Assembly (NCBI RefSeq): GCF_003641185.1
Contig: NZ_CP032757.1
Location: 992,001-1,056,000, forward strand
Direction of reading: 5' to 3'
Origin: Lactiplantibacillus pentosus
Lineage (GTDB): Bacteria > Bacillota > Bacilli > Lactobacillales > Lactobacillaceae
DNA: 64,000 bases
Shown here: positions 33,381 to 42,168 of the stretch, in pieces
Position numbering within the stretch: the stretch's first letter is position 1
How the letters are laid out: each line of letters opens with the position of its first letter
The notes under the pieces: generated by a model
The model's input: only the letters and a program-made list of their open reading frames with translations
Databases searched by the model: none
Told to the model about the DNA's origin: nothing
Position numbers and translations under genes: made by a program

Positions 33381-33546
33381 GGATTTACAACGGAGCGCGA
33401 ATAAGCGCTGAGAGATGCCTAGCTCGGCTAGGTAGTAATCGTGCATAAAACAACGTGTAATTGAAACTAGTAGTAGTCTTCAATCGCCCGGTGATGATAC
33501 TTGCCAGAGGTCCCAAGTGCTGCGGGAAAGCTTGGGGCTTTTTTGA
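33381..33546 (+). ncRNA. Candidate structured RNA with intrinsic terminator, family unknown
   Basis: Stems seen directly: TTAC and ACG (33385-33392, one bulged A) pair with CGTGTAA (33454-33460). Inside are AGCGC/GCGCT (33394-33398 with 33405-33409) and CCTAG/CTAGG (33418-33422 with 33428-33432), making a three-way junction. Unpaired purine-rich stretches lie between them (TGAGAGATG, TAGTAATCGTGCATAAAA). A terminator (CCCAAG with CTTGGG at 33512-33536, then TTTTTT) follows. No plus-strand gene begins until 34268, so it looks like an independent small RNA or an orphan leader. The GGAGC...GCTGAGAG part is only superficially like a THI box. Confidence 0.55.
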
Positions 33547-33636
33547 TACTTAGCGTCGACGAGGGGCCGCAGCGGTGGCAATCTTGCCAGTAAGTTGCTG
33601 TGACAGTGTTGGGCGGTCAAAAAATGGACATCAAAA

Positions 33637-33668
33637 AAGAGGATTGGGGTCAACTCAATCCTCTAGTG
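33637..33668 (-). terminator. Intrinsic terminator of the hypothetical gene
   Basis: AGAGGATTG at 33639-33647 pairs perfectly with CAATCCTCT at 33656-33664. The minus-strand RNA ends in UUUUUU. Confidence 0.9.
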
Positions 33669-33689
33669 TGAGATAAAACTGCGGGTGCC

Positions 33690-34034
33690 CTATGAATTTG
33701 CGATTTGAGCAAATTGGGTGGCGAGCCATTCGGCCCATGGTTGGGCCGGGTTGCCGCTAGTGTAGTATTTCTGGTCGAGACGGTCGATCAGGTTAAGGTA
33801 AGCGGTAAACGAAAAGCTGACCGTATCACTCAAACGCTGTGCTTTGGTCATATAGCGACCATAAGTAAGGTGTTCATTGATATCCGTCATGTACGCAGCA
33901 ACGTCAAAATTTGACATCACTTCAAGGTTGTTAGCGTCAAACAGCGGGACGTAGAATTTAGCAAAATCTTCGACAGCTTTATGTTGCAAAGCGTCATCCA
34001 ATTGCGTAATTGATAATTGAGCATCATCATTCAC
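33690..34034 (-). CDS. Hypothetical protein, helical
   Basis: The 114-residue protein is not recognised. A strong AAGGAGG site lies 8 bases before GTG at 34034, and a good terminator follows the gene, so it is a real single-gene unit. The sequence (VNDDAQLSITQLDDALQHKAVEDFAKFYVPLF...YGRYMTKAQRLSDTVSFSFTAYLNLIDRLDQKYY) is predicted mostly helical and soluble, with no signal peptide, Cys or membrane segment. It lies between the candidate RNA and the DtxR-like regulator. Confidence 0.65.
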   Translation of the reverse strand: MNDDAQLSITQLDDALQHKAVEDFAKFYVPLFDANNLEVMSNFDVAAYMTDINEHLTYGRYMTKAQRLSDTVSFSFTAYLNLIDRLDQKYYTSGNPAQPWAEWLATQFAQIANS

Positions 34035-34267
34035 GATGCGGTTCCTCCTTAGTTGAACAAGCACGTTTCTAAATTAGTAACCAAATGGGTTATTTTGCGC
34101 TACAATTAATTATGTCACGATTAGGCCATTATTTCAAAGCTTTGTCGTTGATTAGGGCTAGAACTGGTGTCTTAATTGTAGTAAGATGGTAGAATTATCT
34201 TAAAAGAGATTTGTCATACGATAGATTAATCAAAGCAGTAACTATTTAGTTGAGGTGAAGAATATTC

Positions 34268-34915
34268 ATGACCCCCATGAAGGAAGATTACTTAAAAATT
34301 ATTTTCGAGCTTGGTGGTACGAAGAAAAAGGTGTCTAACAAGCAGATTGCGTTAAGTTTGGACATCGCGGCTGGTTCCGTAACGGAAATGGTCGGCAAAT
34401 TAGTGCAGGAAGGCCTCGCCAAACATACCCCGTATGCGGGAATTTCACTGACGAAAAAGGGTATCCGGTATGCGGAGACCTTGGTGCGCAAACATCGAAT
34501 TTGGGAAGATTTCTTAGTCGATAAGCTCGATTATGACTTACCTGATGTGCATACTGAAGCCGAAGTACTGGAACATGTTACCAGTGAGCGCCTAGTCGAT
34601 TCTCTGGAAGCCTTTTTAGGGCACCCAACGCACTGCCCACACGGTGGCGCCATTCCCGATAAGGACGGCCACTATCAAGAAGATAGTCATACGAGTTTGG
34701 CGGATACGGCGGATGGTGAATCCGTAACCATTGAACGCTTTATCGATAACCATGATTTGTTAGTTTACTTACATGATACGCCACTGAAAATTGGTCAGGA
34801 CGTGACGGTTTTGAAGCATGATCCGTTTGAAGGCCCTGTGACCGTTTCCATTAAGGCCACCGGTGAAGAGATTCCGGTTAGCTTTAAAGCGGCCCACAAC
34901 GTGTTTGTTAAATAA
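34268..34915 (+). CDS. DtxR/MntR-family metal-dependent regulator with C-terminal FeoA-like domain
   Basis: The 215-residue protein has a winged helix (MKEDYLKIIFELGGTKKKVSNKQIALSLDIAAGSVTEMVGKLVQEGL). A dimerisation and metal-binding domain follows, with VRKHRIWEDFLVDKL, HTEAEVLEHVTSERLVDSLEAFLGHPTHCPHGGAIP as typical DtxR ligand-bearing segments. The C-terminal about 70 residues form an SH3/FeoA-like domain. Such proteins repress Mn or Fe uptake genes when metal is plentiful. The metal cannot be decided here; manganese is plausible because lactobacilli accumulate it. GAGGTGAA precedes the ATG. It has no close metal transporter gene. Confidence 0.9.
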   Translation: MTPMKEDYLKIIFELGGTKKKVSNKQIALSLDIAAGSVTEMVGKLVQEGLAKHTPYAGISLTKKGIRYAETLVRKHRIWEDFLVDKLDYDLPDVHTEAEVLEHVTSERLVDSLEAFLGHPTHCPHGGAIPDKDGHYQEDSHTSLADTADGESVTIERFIDNHDLLVYLHDTPLKIGQDVTVLKHDPFEGPVTVSIKATGEEIPVSFKAAHNVFVK

Positions 34916-35165
34916 GACTTGTGGTCATATTCCGAACAAAATTACTAATTATTAGTTAGTTATTCTGTTTCATTTATCATCACATAAACATTTCGTGGAA
35001 AAACTAGTGTTTAACTACCTTTTTTAGAAACAATATGCTACAATTACTCATGTAGCTTGGTTAGGTAATTGTGGTCAGATCGTTTCAATAAACTATCCCC
35101 ATTTGTACCGAATCATGATTTACATTAATTTATACGTGCAAAATGCACTAGGAGGATTTTTTATT

Positions 35166-35366
35166 ATGGAACACGGAACAGTTAAATGGTTCAACGCCGA
35201 TAAGGGTTTTGGTTTTATTACTCGCGAAAACGGTAGCGATGTATTCGTACATTTCTCAGCTATCCAAGAAGACGGCTTCAAGAGCCTTGAAGAAGGCCAA
35301 GCCGTAACTTTCGACGTTGAAGAAAGCGATCGTGGCCCACAAGCAGTTAACGTTACTAAAGACTAA
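35166..35366 (+). CDS. csp: Cold-shock protein
   Basis: The 66-residue protein contains [27 protein letters not shown], with the RNP1 (KGFGFI) and RNP2 (VFVHF) motifs of the cold-shock OB fold. It binds single-stranded RNA or DNA as a chaperone. ATG 35166 has an AGGAGG site at 35150-35155. The upstream frame to 35103 is non-coding leader. A TACAAT -10 box at 35039-35044 suggests an untranslated leader of about 115 bases, as is usual for csp genes. Confidence 0.93.
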   Translation: MEHGTVKWFNADKGFGFITRENGSDVFVHFSAIQEDGFKSLEEGQAVTFDVEESDRGPQAVNVTKD

Positions 35367-35382
35367 TTAACGCTTAAATGGC

Positions 35383-35424
35383 TTAAGCCGGTGATGAGAC
35401 TAAATGCTCATCGCCGGCTTTTTT
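35383..35424 (+). terminator. Intrinsic terminator of csp
   Basis: AAGCCGGTGATGAG at 35385-35398 pairs, with one mismatch, with CTCATCGCCGGCTT at 35407-35420. TTTT follows. Confidence 0.9.
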
Positions 35425-35578
35425 GCGCTCATTTGAGCGTTGCCAGTCATCGCCAGGGGGGTGCAATCAGCGACCAGGATGGCAAACAGATTCGTTGCGA
35501 AATAAGCCTTTACTAACGGCGCGACTTTGGCTACAGTTAAGTTACTAAATCTGAAATGTGGTGTGTGGGGGTGTTCAA

Positions 35579-36314
35579 ATGACAACGGATGAAATGATTA
35601 TTGCGACTTGCCTCAAAGCCGGTAAAATCATGGTCGAAAATGGTTCGGAAATCTCGCGGGTCGATGATGCGAATCGCACAAAATGCGGGTGTCGTCGCGG
35701 CGAATACGTACGTGACGATTACCGGCGTCATGATGTCGATTCAAGGCCGCAATGCGACGCAGATTGCAGCCGTCAATCAGCGGACGATCGACCTTGAGAA
35801 AGTGGCACAAGTTAATCAATTATCGCGGGAATTTGCGGCTACGACGATTGATTTGCCAACGCTGTATCGCCGATTGAATCAGTTAGATGCCGCCTCTCGT
35901 TCGTTTCCATTATGGCTCCAGCTCGTTGGGGCTGCGCTAGTCAGTGGGCCACTGATGATCATGTTTCGACAAGAAACCATCAATACGTGGCCGACCGTTT
36001 TGATTGGAACGGTCGGTTACTTGGTCTTTTACTTATTAAATCGCTATCTGAAAATCAAATTTTTGAGCGAATTGACGGCCGCACTACTGATTGGATTAGG
36101 CGCAGAATGGGTCTGCCAGCTTGGGTGGGGGACCAACGTCAATGATATTATCATCGGCTCACTGATGCCATTAGTGCCCGGGGTACCGTTGACCAACGCG
36201 GTCCGTGATACCTTGGCCGGCAACTTTGTCAGTGGCCCGGCCCGTGGGGTGGAAGCCATGTTGAGTGCGGCGGCCCTGGGCTTCGGCATTGCCGTGGTCA
36301 TTACGTTATTTTGA
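35579..36314 (+). pseudogene. ThrE-like threonine/serine exporter, larger subunit, frameshifted
   Basis: The beginning (MTTDEMIIATCLKAGKIMVENGSEISRVDD, frame of 35579) and the rest (MRIAQNAGVVAANTYVTITGVMMSIQGRN..., a different frame from about 35670) are both typical of the ThrE family, which joins a soluble hydrolase-like N-domain to five membrane helices. The join is at GTCGATGAT/GCGAATC. An ancestral GTCGATGATACGATGATGCG would read VDDTMMR; loss of one 8-base unit between the CGATGAT direct repeats gives the observed sequence. If the sequence is right, the full protein is not made. The partner gene at 36338 is intact. Confidence 0.75.
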
Positions 36315-36337
36315 TTGCGTGTAGGAGGTCGTAAGTG

Positions 36338-36796
36338 ATGGGAACAATTGGACAATTAGTGCTGGCATACATTGCAGTATTGGGCTTTGGCCTAATTATT
36401 AATATTCCGCATCAAGCCTTAAATGTTGCTGGTTGGATCGGTACCCTGACATGGGGGAGTTATCTGATCGTGCAGGCATTTGATGGTGGCGTCGTGCTTG
36501 GAAGCTTGATTGGTTCCGTTGGCATCGGTGTCTTGAGTAGTTTAGCGGCTCGCTATAAAAAGATGCCAGCCATTATTTTCAACATTCCGAGCCTGGTCTC
36601 GTTCGTGCCCGGAAGTCAAGCCTATCAGATGGTCCGTAACTTTGCGTTGGGCAATTACCGTGAAGCCGTTGCCTTTACGCTACAAGTCATCATGATTACG
36701 GGTGCCATCGCACTAGGCTTCTTATTAGCGGAATTATTGAATCGATTAATTGCATTTTGCATTCGCCAGTGGCGCTTACAGCATTTGGAATCATGA
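36338..36796 (+). CDS. ThrE-like threonine/serine exporter, small subunit
   Basis: The 152-residue membrane protein has four to five helices and the small-subunit ThrE (DUF3815) pattern. GLIINIPHQALNVAGWIGTLTW lies near the start, GSVGIGVLSSLAARYKKMPAIIFNIPSLVSFVPGSQAYQMVR in the middle. With the larger subunit it would export threonine or serine. GTG at 36335 or ATG at 36338 can both serve the AGGAGG site at 36323-36328. It follows the frameshifted larger subunit by 23 bases. Confidence 0.88.
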   Translation: MGTIGQLVLAYIAVLGFGLIINIPHQALNVAGWIGTLTWGSYLIVQAFDGGVVLGSLIGSVGIGVLSSLAARYKKMPAIIFNIPSLVSFVPGSQAYQMVRNFALGNYREAVAFTLQVIMITGAIALGFLLAELLNRLIAFCIRQWRLQHLES

Positions 36797-36825
36797 GGCT
36801 GTCAGCGTATTTGCAGCCGTTATCC

Positions 36826-37142
36826 GATTCTGCATTAAAGATGATAAAAACGTGCTGGCTTCTAAGTTCAAAAGCGGCCAGCTGAGACCCGCTGGAAACA
36901 GTGCGAGTAAGCGTAAACTTGCAGTGGTGGCGTCTTCCTATGCCGGCTTCCAGGTGTTTCTGACAACGCTGGAACGCTATGGACACAGATTTAAGCCGAA
37001 AGCCCACGTCTTAAATACTGGTCTTCCACTAACCAAGCACAAAACGCTTGCTAAGTGGAATTTCATCGCTGAGCATTGTCAGAAACACCTTCCAGCCGGG
37101 ACGGCCTTCGAAAGGCGGACATGTGCGGACCCAACTTTAAAT
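36826..37142 (+). repeat. Interspersed hairpin repeat, variant A, copy 2
   Basis: It is the reverse complement of the 12640 and 50988 copies. GTTTCTGACAACGCT (near 36956) pairs with AGCATTGTCAGAAAC (near 37073), with an inner structure containing CCACGTCTTAAATACTGG and CAAGCACAAAACGCTTG. It begins right after the ThrE small-subunit gene. Confidence 0.85.
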
Positions 37143-37444
37143 GAAATAGTCGTTGTTTCTTAGTAAACAATCATTTTGATAATGAACTGTAAGATTAGTT
37201 TCGGGTAAAAGCTATCATATTCACGTTCTAATCATGGGAGTCAGCAGTATTACTGCATATTTCAGAACTTTCTCTACTCACCTAAAATAGCAAGGCCTGG
37301 GATACCAATCGAGAGGGAAATTCTATCGATCAATTTCGAGGATAGTGCCTTTGAAATCAATCTTAAGAATTTCGTACAAGTATTTAAGTCAGACAAGTCT
37401 TTAAGTTCAATAAATCAATAAAATCATCATCAATGCTGTTTTTA

Positions 37445-37775
37445 AGTTTACATGAAGGACCAGTCTCCTAATATTCGATGGCCAATTGTACCTAATTCGA
37501 TGGTCGTTCATCCGCCATTCGAATGGCTTCCCGACTGGAGGGGCCGGCTGACAATGCTCAGTAGCCAAATTATTCTTAGTCGGAAGTGGGCTGCTTCCGG
37601 CTTAGAATAAGACTCGTATTTGAAATTGCGCAGTGGGTTTCTGCGTGAGTTCAAATCGATGTCGGCTTACGTTCCAGCAATTGTCAGCCGGCCCCGGAAG
37701 TCGGAATGGGACGCGCATCGGCTGACGAGCAGTAAACCCACCAACCAGCACGTTTTTATCATAATTAAAGCCGAA
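37445..37775 (-). repeat. Interspersed hairpin repeat, variant B, copy 2
   Basis: Reverse-oriented relative to the 12065 copy. GGGGCCGGCTGACAATGCT near 37540 pairs with an AGCAATTGTCAGCCGGCCCC segment near 37674. Internal hairpins include TTCTTAGTCGGAAG and CTTCCGGCTTAGAA. TGAAATTGCGCAGTG and TTCAAATCGATGTCGG are shared with copy 1 in reverse. Confidence 0.85.
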
Positions 37776-37834
37776 TTAACTAACATAATGGGTATCAGCG
37801 GTTTGTGGCTTTAAACATCACCACTTCAGACAAT

Positions 37835-37884
37835 AGAAAAGCGCTACCCACATCTCTAAAGAAATGTGAGTAGCGCCTTTTTGA
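37835..37884 (-). terminator. Intrinsic terminator of the LCP gene
   Basis: AAAAGCGCTACCCACAT pairs with ATGTGAGTAGCGCCTTTTT with one mismatch, around a short loop. Confidence 0.88.
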
Positions 37885-37907
37885 ATCGATAATCAGTGTT
37901 GATGTGA

Positions 37908-38945
37908 TTAGTTTTGGTTGGCGAACTTTTCACCAGTTTTAGCGGCTTTCAAGTTAAGTGATTTCCGCAGGACGTTGGTGACCCGTTGCTTTTCAGATTG
38001 TGAGACAACTTCGAAGGATTGGCCGTCGATCATCTTACCAGTTCCTTGAGCATGGTCGGAAACGATGTTCTTGGTGGCGCTCCGGTAGTTGGTAACGATG
38101 CTGGTCAGGTTACTGAAGGTTAAGTCAGTCCGAGTTTGTTTAGCTAATGAATCGAGGAAGTCTTGTTTCAACAAGTTGGAAGCACTGGTACTTTCACCGA
38201 GAATAGCGGTGATCAATTGCCGTTGCCGTTGTTGACGACCGTAGTCACCAAGCGGATCGTCATACCGCATCCGTGAGTAGGCTAAAGCTTTGGCCCCGTT
38301 CATATGTTCCTTTTGACCTTTCGTGAAGGTGTAGCCTTCGTAAGTGAACGTCCGAATTGGGGTAATGTCCACGCCACCGATTTCATTGATGACTTTCTTC
38401 ATCCCACCCATGTTGATCAGGGCATAGTAGTCAATCGGCACGTTCAACCATTTTTGAATCGTCTTGATAGTGGTCCCAGCACTACCGTATGCGTAAGCAG
38501 CGTTCAACTTAGTAGGGAAGTCCTGTTCAAATCCTGAAACAGCAACTTCGGAGTCACGCGGCAAACTCATTAAGGTCGTCGTCTTGGTCTTCGGATTGAT
38601 GGTTGCTAGGATGATCGTATCGGTCCGACCCTTATAGTTCCGGCCAAGCGCCCCGGTATCCGTACCGAGTAACAGAATCGAAACGGGTTTTTTACCATTC
38701 AAAACGGCACTGGTATTACGAGATTTCTTGATCCCACTGCTTTTGAATACGGTGTTAGCCGCGTTTTTAGCATTAAAGTAGGTCCGCGCAGCAAACGCGC
38801 CGGTTCCGACTAATAGGACGGCAATAATAATTAAAATCGTATTACGAACAGGGTGCTTTTTCTTCGGTCCCTTGCCGTTTCCCTGTGAATTGTTTCCCTG
38901 CGATTTGTCACGATGCATTTCTGAGCGACTTGGCATGTCTTCCAT
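37908..38945 (-). CDS. LytR-CpsA-Psr (LCP) family cell-wall polymer ligase
   Basis: The 345-residue protein has a basic cytoplasmic start, one membrane helix (about 34-56, NTILIIIAVLLVGTGAFAARTYF), and an extracellular LCP domain. SILLLGTDTGALGRNYKGRTDTIILATINPKTKTTTLMSLPRDSEV carries the Asp/Arg residues that bind polyprenyl pyrophosphate. AYSRMRYDDPLGDYGRQQRQRQLI holds the further Arg residues. LCP proteins attach teichoic acids or polysaccharides to peptidoglycan. The start 38945 is chosen because GGAGGAAGA lies six bases upstream; the upstream TTG overlaps it. Confidence 0.93.
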   Translation of the reverse strand: MEDMPSRSEMHRDKSQGNNSQGNGKGPKKKHPVRNTILIIIAVLLVGTGAFAARTYFNAKNAANTVFKSSGIKKSRNTSAVLNGKKPVSILLLGTDTGALGRNYKGRTDTIILATINPKTKTTTLMSLPRDSEVAVSGFEQDFPTKLNAAYAYGSAGTTIKTIQKWLNVPIDYYALINMGGMKKVINEIGGVDITPIRTFTYEGYTFTKGQKEHMNGAKALAYSRMRYDDPLGDYGRQQRQRQLITAILGESTSASNLLKQDFLDSLAKQTRTDLTFSNLTSIVTNYRSATKNIVSDHAQGTGKMIDGQSFEVVSQSEKQRVTNVLRKSLNLKAAKTGEKFANQN

Positions 38946-39206
38946 GAACTCTTCCTCCAATGGTAATAGTTATTCATAGTTTAGCATTTTTTCACCGGTC
39001 GGATACCGAATCCACATAAGAATTAGGATGCAATCCGATGAATTATCAAATTAATCATAACCTTTTTGTTAACAAAACGTGATGAAATTGCGACTTCTTT
39101 CTTTTTTTTTAAGGTTCAGCCGTGGATATTAAGGATTCGTTCAGTCGATTAATAGACTATGGTATAATTTTGGTAATTTATATATTAAATGGGGGTTCTT
39201 GTTTTG

Positions 39207-39869
39207 ATGATCGATAAGTCGCGTAGTCGGCCGGTCAAGTTTGTCATTGGGGTAATTCTATTTGCCTATCTGAGCTATTTTATTAGTGACGGCGCGATTG
39301 GAATTGATTTATTAGATGTGGCCCTGACGTCGCTCGTCCAAATTAGTAATAGCGGGATTTGGACCGTGTTTTACAAGCTAATTGCTTGGCTGGCTTCGCC
39401 GGGAATGGATGTGCTGTGGATCCTGATTCTGGCCTTCCTGATGTATGGGTTTAAGTACAAGATTCAAGCATTTTGGGCGCTAGCGTACATGGCGGGGGCG
39501 ATGATTCTGGGGTTTATCGTTAAGCACCTCGTTGGTCGTGACCGGCCCATCAGCCATCTGGCACAAGATACCGGTTATAGTTTTCCGAGTGGCCACGTGC
39601 TGGGGACGTTTGTTCTCGTAAGCGTCATTATCATGCTCGTTGTGCCGGAATTACCAAGTTATCGGGCCGCGATGATTGTCAAATGGGGTAGCGTGGTGTG
39701 GCTGTTACTGGTCATTTTCTCGCGGATCTATCTCAACGCCCATTACCCGACTGATACGATCGGTGCGGTCTTGCTGGCATGGAGCTGGAGCCAGGTAATG
39801 CAGTGGTTTTACGTCTTTTGGGCGCCGGGCTTACTCAAGTGGCCGTTATTTTATCGCTCCTATTTATAA
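39207..39869 (+). CDS. PAP2-family membrane phosphatase
   Basis: The 220-residue protein has about six membrane helices and the three PAP2 phosphatase motifs: KHLVGRDRP, FPSGHVLGT (catalytic His) and SRIYLNAHYPTDTIGA (second His). Such enzymes dephosphorylate lipids such as undecaprenyl pyrophosphate or phosphatidic acid. I chose ATG 39207 because GGGGG lies ten bases upstream; ATG 39189 lacks a ribosome site, and TTG 39204 is possible. A single gene with a good terminator. Confidence 0.9.
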   Translation: MIDKSRSRPVKFVIGVILFAYLSYFISDGAIGIDLLDVALTSLVQISNSGIWTVFYKLIAWLASPGMDVLWILILAFLMYGFKYKIQAFWALAYMAGAMILGFIVKHLVGRDRPISHLAQDTGYSFPSGHVLGTFVLVSVIIMLVVPELPSYRAAMIVKWGSVVWLLLVIFSRIYLNAHYPTDTIGAVLLAWSWSQVMQWFYVFWAPGLLKWPLFYRSYL

Positions 39870-39935
39870 GGTATGTTAACGAATTTAATTTTTTGATTTG
39901 TTAGTAGTCGCCAATCGAAATCGTTACGTTAATCA

Positions 39936-40001
39936 ACTAAAAAACGTTTGTCCGTTTCAACTGTGAAATCGAGTTGGAATCTGGACAAACGTTTTTTTAG
40001 C
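39936..40001. terminator. Bidirectional intrinsic terminator
   Basis: CTAAAAAACGTTTGTCC at 39937-39953 pairs with GGACAAACGTTTTTTTAG at 39983-40000. It lies between the convergent PAP2 and esterase genes. The loop is 29 bases long. Confidence 0.88.
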
Positions 40002-40041
40002 TTTGATTGTCGTTAAAATAAAGGTACGACTGACTGCCTGA

Positions 40042-40839
40042 TTAGCGACGATTATCCGCCAACCACTCAAGGGCTAACGTCAACCAGTGGGCGACGTGCG
40101 GCTGGTCTGCATCTGGTTTCCAAGCAGTTTGCGCATTTGCGAGTGCCAAACCGTGGGGCCCATGCTTAAAGACGTGCAATTCGTATGGAATTTCAGCAGT
40201 GGCTAAGGCTGTCGTGTAGGCCAAGGCATTTGCGGCGGGTACGATTGGATCATCGGCCGTCACCCAAATGAAGGTCGGCTGGTTGTCAGCCGTGACGTGT
40301 TGTTCCGCTGCTAAGTCATCTGGAGTAGCCGTCCAAGTTGCAAGCGTGGCGTCATCTTTAGGAAAACCGAGTTTCGGACTGATCACAGGGTAGCCTAAAA
40401 TAACGGACTTGGGCTTGAGCGTTGCTGGTTCAACATCAAGGGCCGTTGCCACCTTGGTCCGCCAATAATCGTTGTAGAGCGCGACGATGTGGCCGCCGAC
40501 ACTAAAGCCGGCCGGTGTGATCTGGTCAGGGTCGATGTGCCATTCGTCCGCGTGGGCGCGTAGTAAGGCCACCGCACGTCCTAAGTCGAGAACGGGAGCC
40601 AATTCCAACGGTTGTTGATCACCGAGGAGGGTGTATTCTAAGTAAAAGGCCTGATAGCCGTGACCCGCAAACGCCATCGCGAGACTTTCGGCCTGGGCTG
40701 TTGGAATGTGCGTGTAAGACCCACCCGGAACAATAATGATTGCTGGTAAGGTCGTTTGGTGCGCGTTAGCATCCGGTTGATGCAAATAACCGGTCAATTG
40801 CGCGCTCGATGCGGTTAATTTTTGTGTTATAACTTGCAT
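40042..40839 (-). CDS. Alpha/beta hydrolase (acetyl esterase/xylanase-accessory type)
   Basis: The 265-residue protein contains IIIVPGGSYTHI (oxyanion-hole PGG region), QITPAGFSVGGHIVAL (nucleophile in G-x-S-x-G), FIWVTADDPIVPAANALAY (Asp region) and FKHGPHGLALA (catalytic His). It resembles cytoplasmic acetyl esterases that remove acetyl groups from carbohydrate oligomers. No signal peptide is present. It is a single gene divergent from the GNAT gene. Confidence 0.88.
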   Translation of the reverse strand: MQVITQKLTASSAQLTGYLHQPDANAHQTTLPAIIIVPGGSYTHIPTAQAESLAMAFAGHGYQAFYLEYTLLGDQQPLELAPVLDLGRAVALLRAHADEWHIDPDQITPAGFSVGGHIVALYNDYWRTKVATALDVEPATLKPKSVILGYPVISPKLGFPKDDATLATWTATPDDLAAEQHVTADNQPTFIWVTADDPIVPAANALAYTTALATAEIPYELHVFKHGPHGLALANAQTAWKPDADQPHVAHWLTLALEWLADNRR

Positions 40840-40901
40840 GCAATCACCTCAATTTGATATGGTTAACATAACTATTATAACGCAAGTCAGGTGGAACAGA
40901 T

Positions 40902-41447
40902 ATGGGCATGGTTACGGTTACGGCACGAGGCGAAGCACTCACGCTACGACCATTTACGTTAGCGGATACCGCGGATTACTATGAATTGGTTCGTGACCCG
41001 CGGATTGCGGCGTCGGCGGGCTTTGCACCGGCGCACAGTCTAACGGAGGCCGAATTTTTGTTAAAGCAACAAGCAAAGCTCCCACAGATCTTTGCAATTG
41101 AACTAGAGGCGACCCAGCACGTCATTGGAAGTGTTGGGCTATATGAACGGATGACCAATACTGGTGAGCCAGCCGCTAAGGAAATGGATTTAGGGTACAT
41201 GCTAAACGCGCAGTATTGGCAGCGGGGCATCATGACCGCCGCGGTAGCACGCATCTTGAAATACGGATTTGAAACGTTACAGTTGCGGCGCATTACCGCC
41301 AGTTGTTTAGCCAATAATCCGGCATCCAAACAAATTCTGTTGCATGCTAATTTTCGCCAGTATGATTCGGTTCGACATCCGGAGTACGCCCCGTTTGGCC
41401 CTGGACAGACTGAATTATTTTATGACTGTGTCGCATTAAACGTTTAG
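40902..41447 (+). CDS. RimJ/RimL-type GNAT N-acetyltransferase
   Basis: The 181-residue protein begins LTLRPFTLADTADYYELV, the usual RimJ/L start, and has DLGYMLNAQYWQRGIMTAAVARIL with QRGIMTAA as the acetyl-CoA loop. RRITASCLANNPASKQILLHANFRQ follows. It could modify a ribosomal protein, a tRNA-linked or a small amine. It is followed by the Rrf2 regulator 11 bases later, so the two form an operon. CAGGTGGA precedes the ATG. Confidence 0.9.
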   Translation: MGMVTVTARGEALTLRPFTLADTADYYELVRDPRIAASAGFAPAHSLTEAEFLLKQQAKLPQIFAIELEATQHVIGSVGLYERMTNTGEPAAKEMDLGYMLNAQYWQRGIMTAAVARILKYGFETLQLRRITASCLANNPASKQILLHANFRQYDSVRHPEYAPFGPGQTELFYDCVALNV

Positions 41448-41458
41448 GAGATGGGTAG

Positions 41459-41983
41459 ATGCAACTCGCAAAATCATTTGAACAGGCGGCTTGTGTGCTC
41501 GTACTACTAGCGACACAGCAGCCGGAGATTCCGTTAACAGCGGACGTGCTTCACGAACGAATCGGCGGTTCTGCGTCGTATATTCGCAAAATCATTCGCA
41601 AATTGGTCGTTGCTGGACTGGTTACCTCAACTAGTGGTAACAACGGGGGTGTCCACCTGGCACGACCAGCTGAAGAGATTTCAATTACTGACGTGGTTGC
41701 GGCCATCGAGGGGACGCTGCAGACCTTTCCGAACTACGGCTATTTTGACCAAGTTTTCAAGGACGTGGAACCAGTCGCCCATGAAGGGACTAAGGTCGTT
41801 AATCAAATCTTTTCGCAAGCTGACCAGTTATGGCTGAACTTTTTGGCCCAACAAAAATTGGCAACGCTCATCAAGGAATTGTTAGCCGTCCAGCAGATAC
41901 CGGTCCTAGATTGGACCAACTATTCTGATGACAAAATGGCGCAATTAAACGGATTGTTAGCGCGGATGCGAACGAACAAGTGA
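41459..41983 (+). CDS. Rrf2-family transcriptional regulator
   Basis: The 174-residue protein has an Rrf2 winged helix: SFEQAACVLVLLATQQPEIPLTADVLHERIGGSASYIRKIIRKLVVAGLVTSTSGNNGGVHLARPAEEISITDVVAAIEG. The cluster of three Cys that binds Fe-S in IscR and NsrR is absent (a single Cys at residue 12), so it is not an Fe-S sensor. It overlaps no gene but lies 11 bases after the GNAT gene, with AGGAGATG just upstream. Its target is unknown. Confidence 0.88.
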   Translation: MQLAKSFEQAACVLVLLATQQPEIPLTADVLHERIGGSASYIRKIIRKLVVAGLVTSTSGNNGGVHLARPAEEISITDVVAAIEGTLQTFPNYGYFDQVFKDVEPVAHEGTKVVNQIFSQADQLWLNFLAQQKLATLIKELLAVQQIPVLDWTNYSDDKMAQLNGLLARMRTNK

Positions 41984-42168
41984 GCCATCCTACAAACTTA
42001 AGAAATTTTGAGAGCGGTTTCCCTCGGTAAATCAATGTTGACGCGCTTTTAGTATTTGGATTTGATTTTCGATCAGATATACTTTATTTCACAAGGCGGA
42101 AATTACTGTTATTAAGGCATTAATTATGGTATTCTAACAATGAATTTCACAAGATAGAGGAGATCAAC

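Larger units (their letters stand above)
36797..37907. other. Gene-free 1.1-kb region carrying two hairpin repeats
   Basis: The region holds repeat variant A (36826-37142) and variant B in reverse (37445-37775). They are separated by about 300 AT-rich bases (37143-37444) with no gene, and followed by an LCP-gene terminator. The 137-codon frame over the first repeat is only an accident of the repeat. Confidence 0.6.

Noticed and set aside
33385..33460. A TPP riboswitch, because of GGAGC and GCTGAGAG
   Set aside because: The second conserved THI-box half (ACCTGA...GGTTAGTACC...CGTAGGGA) is absent, the closing stems differ, and no thiamine gene follows.
36750..37163. A 137-codon plus-strand frame after the ThrE small subunit
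   Set aside because: It covers the variant A repeat and has no ribosome site. The other repeat copies do not keep this frame open.
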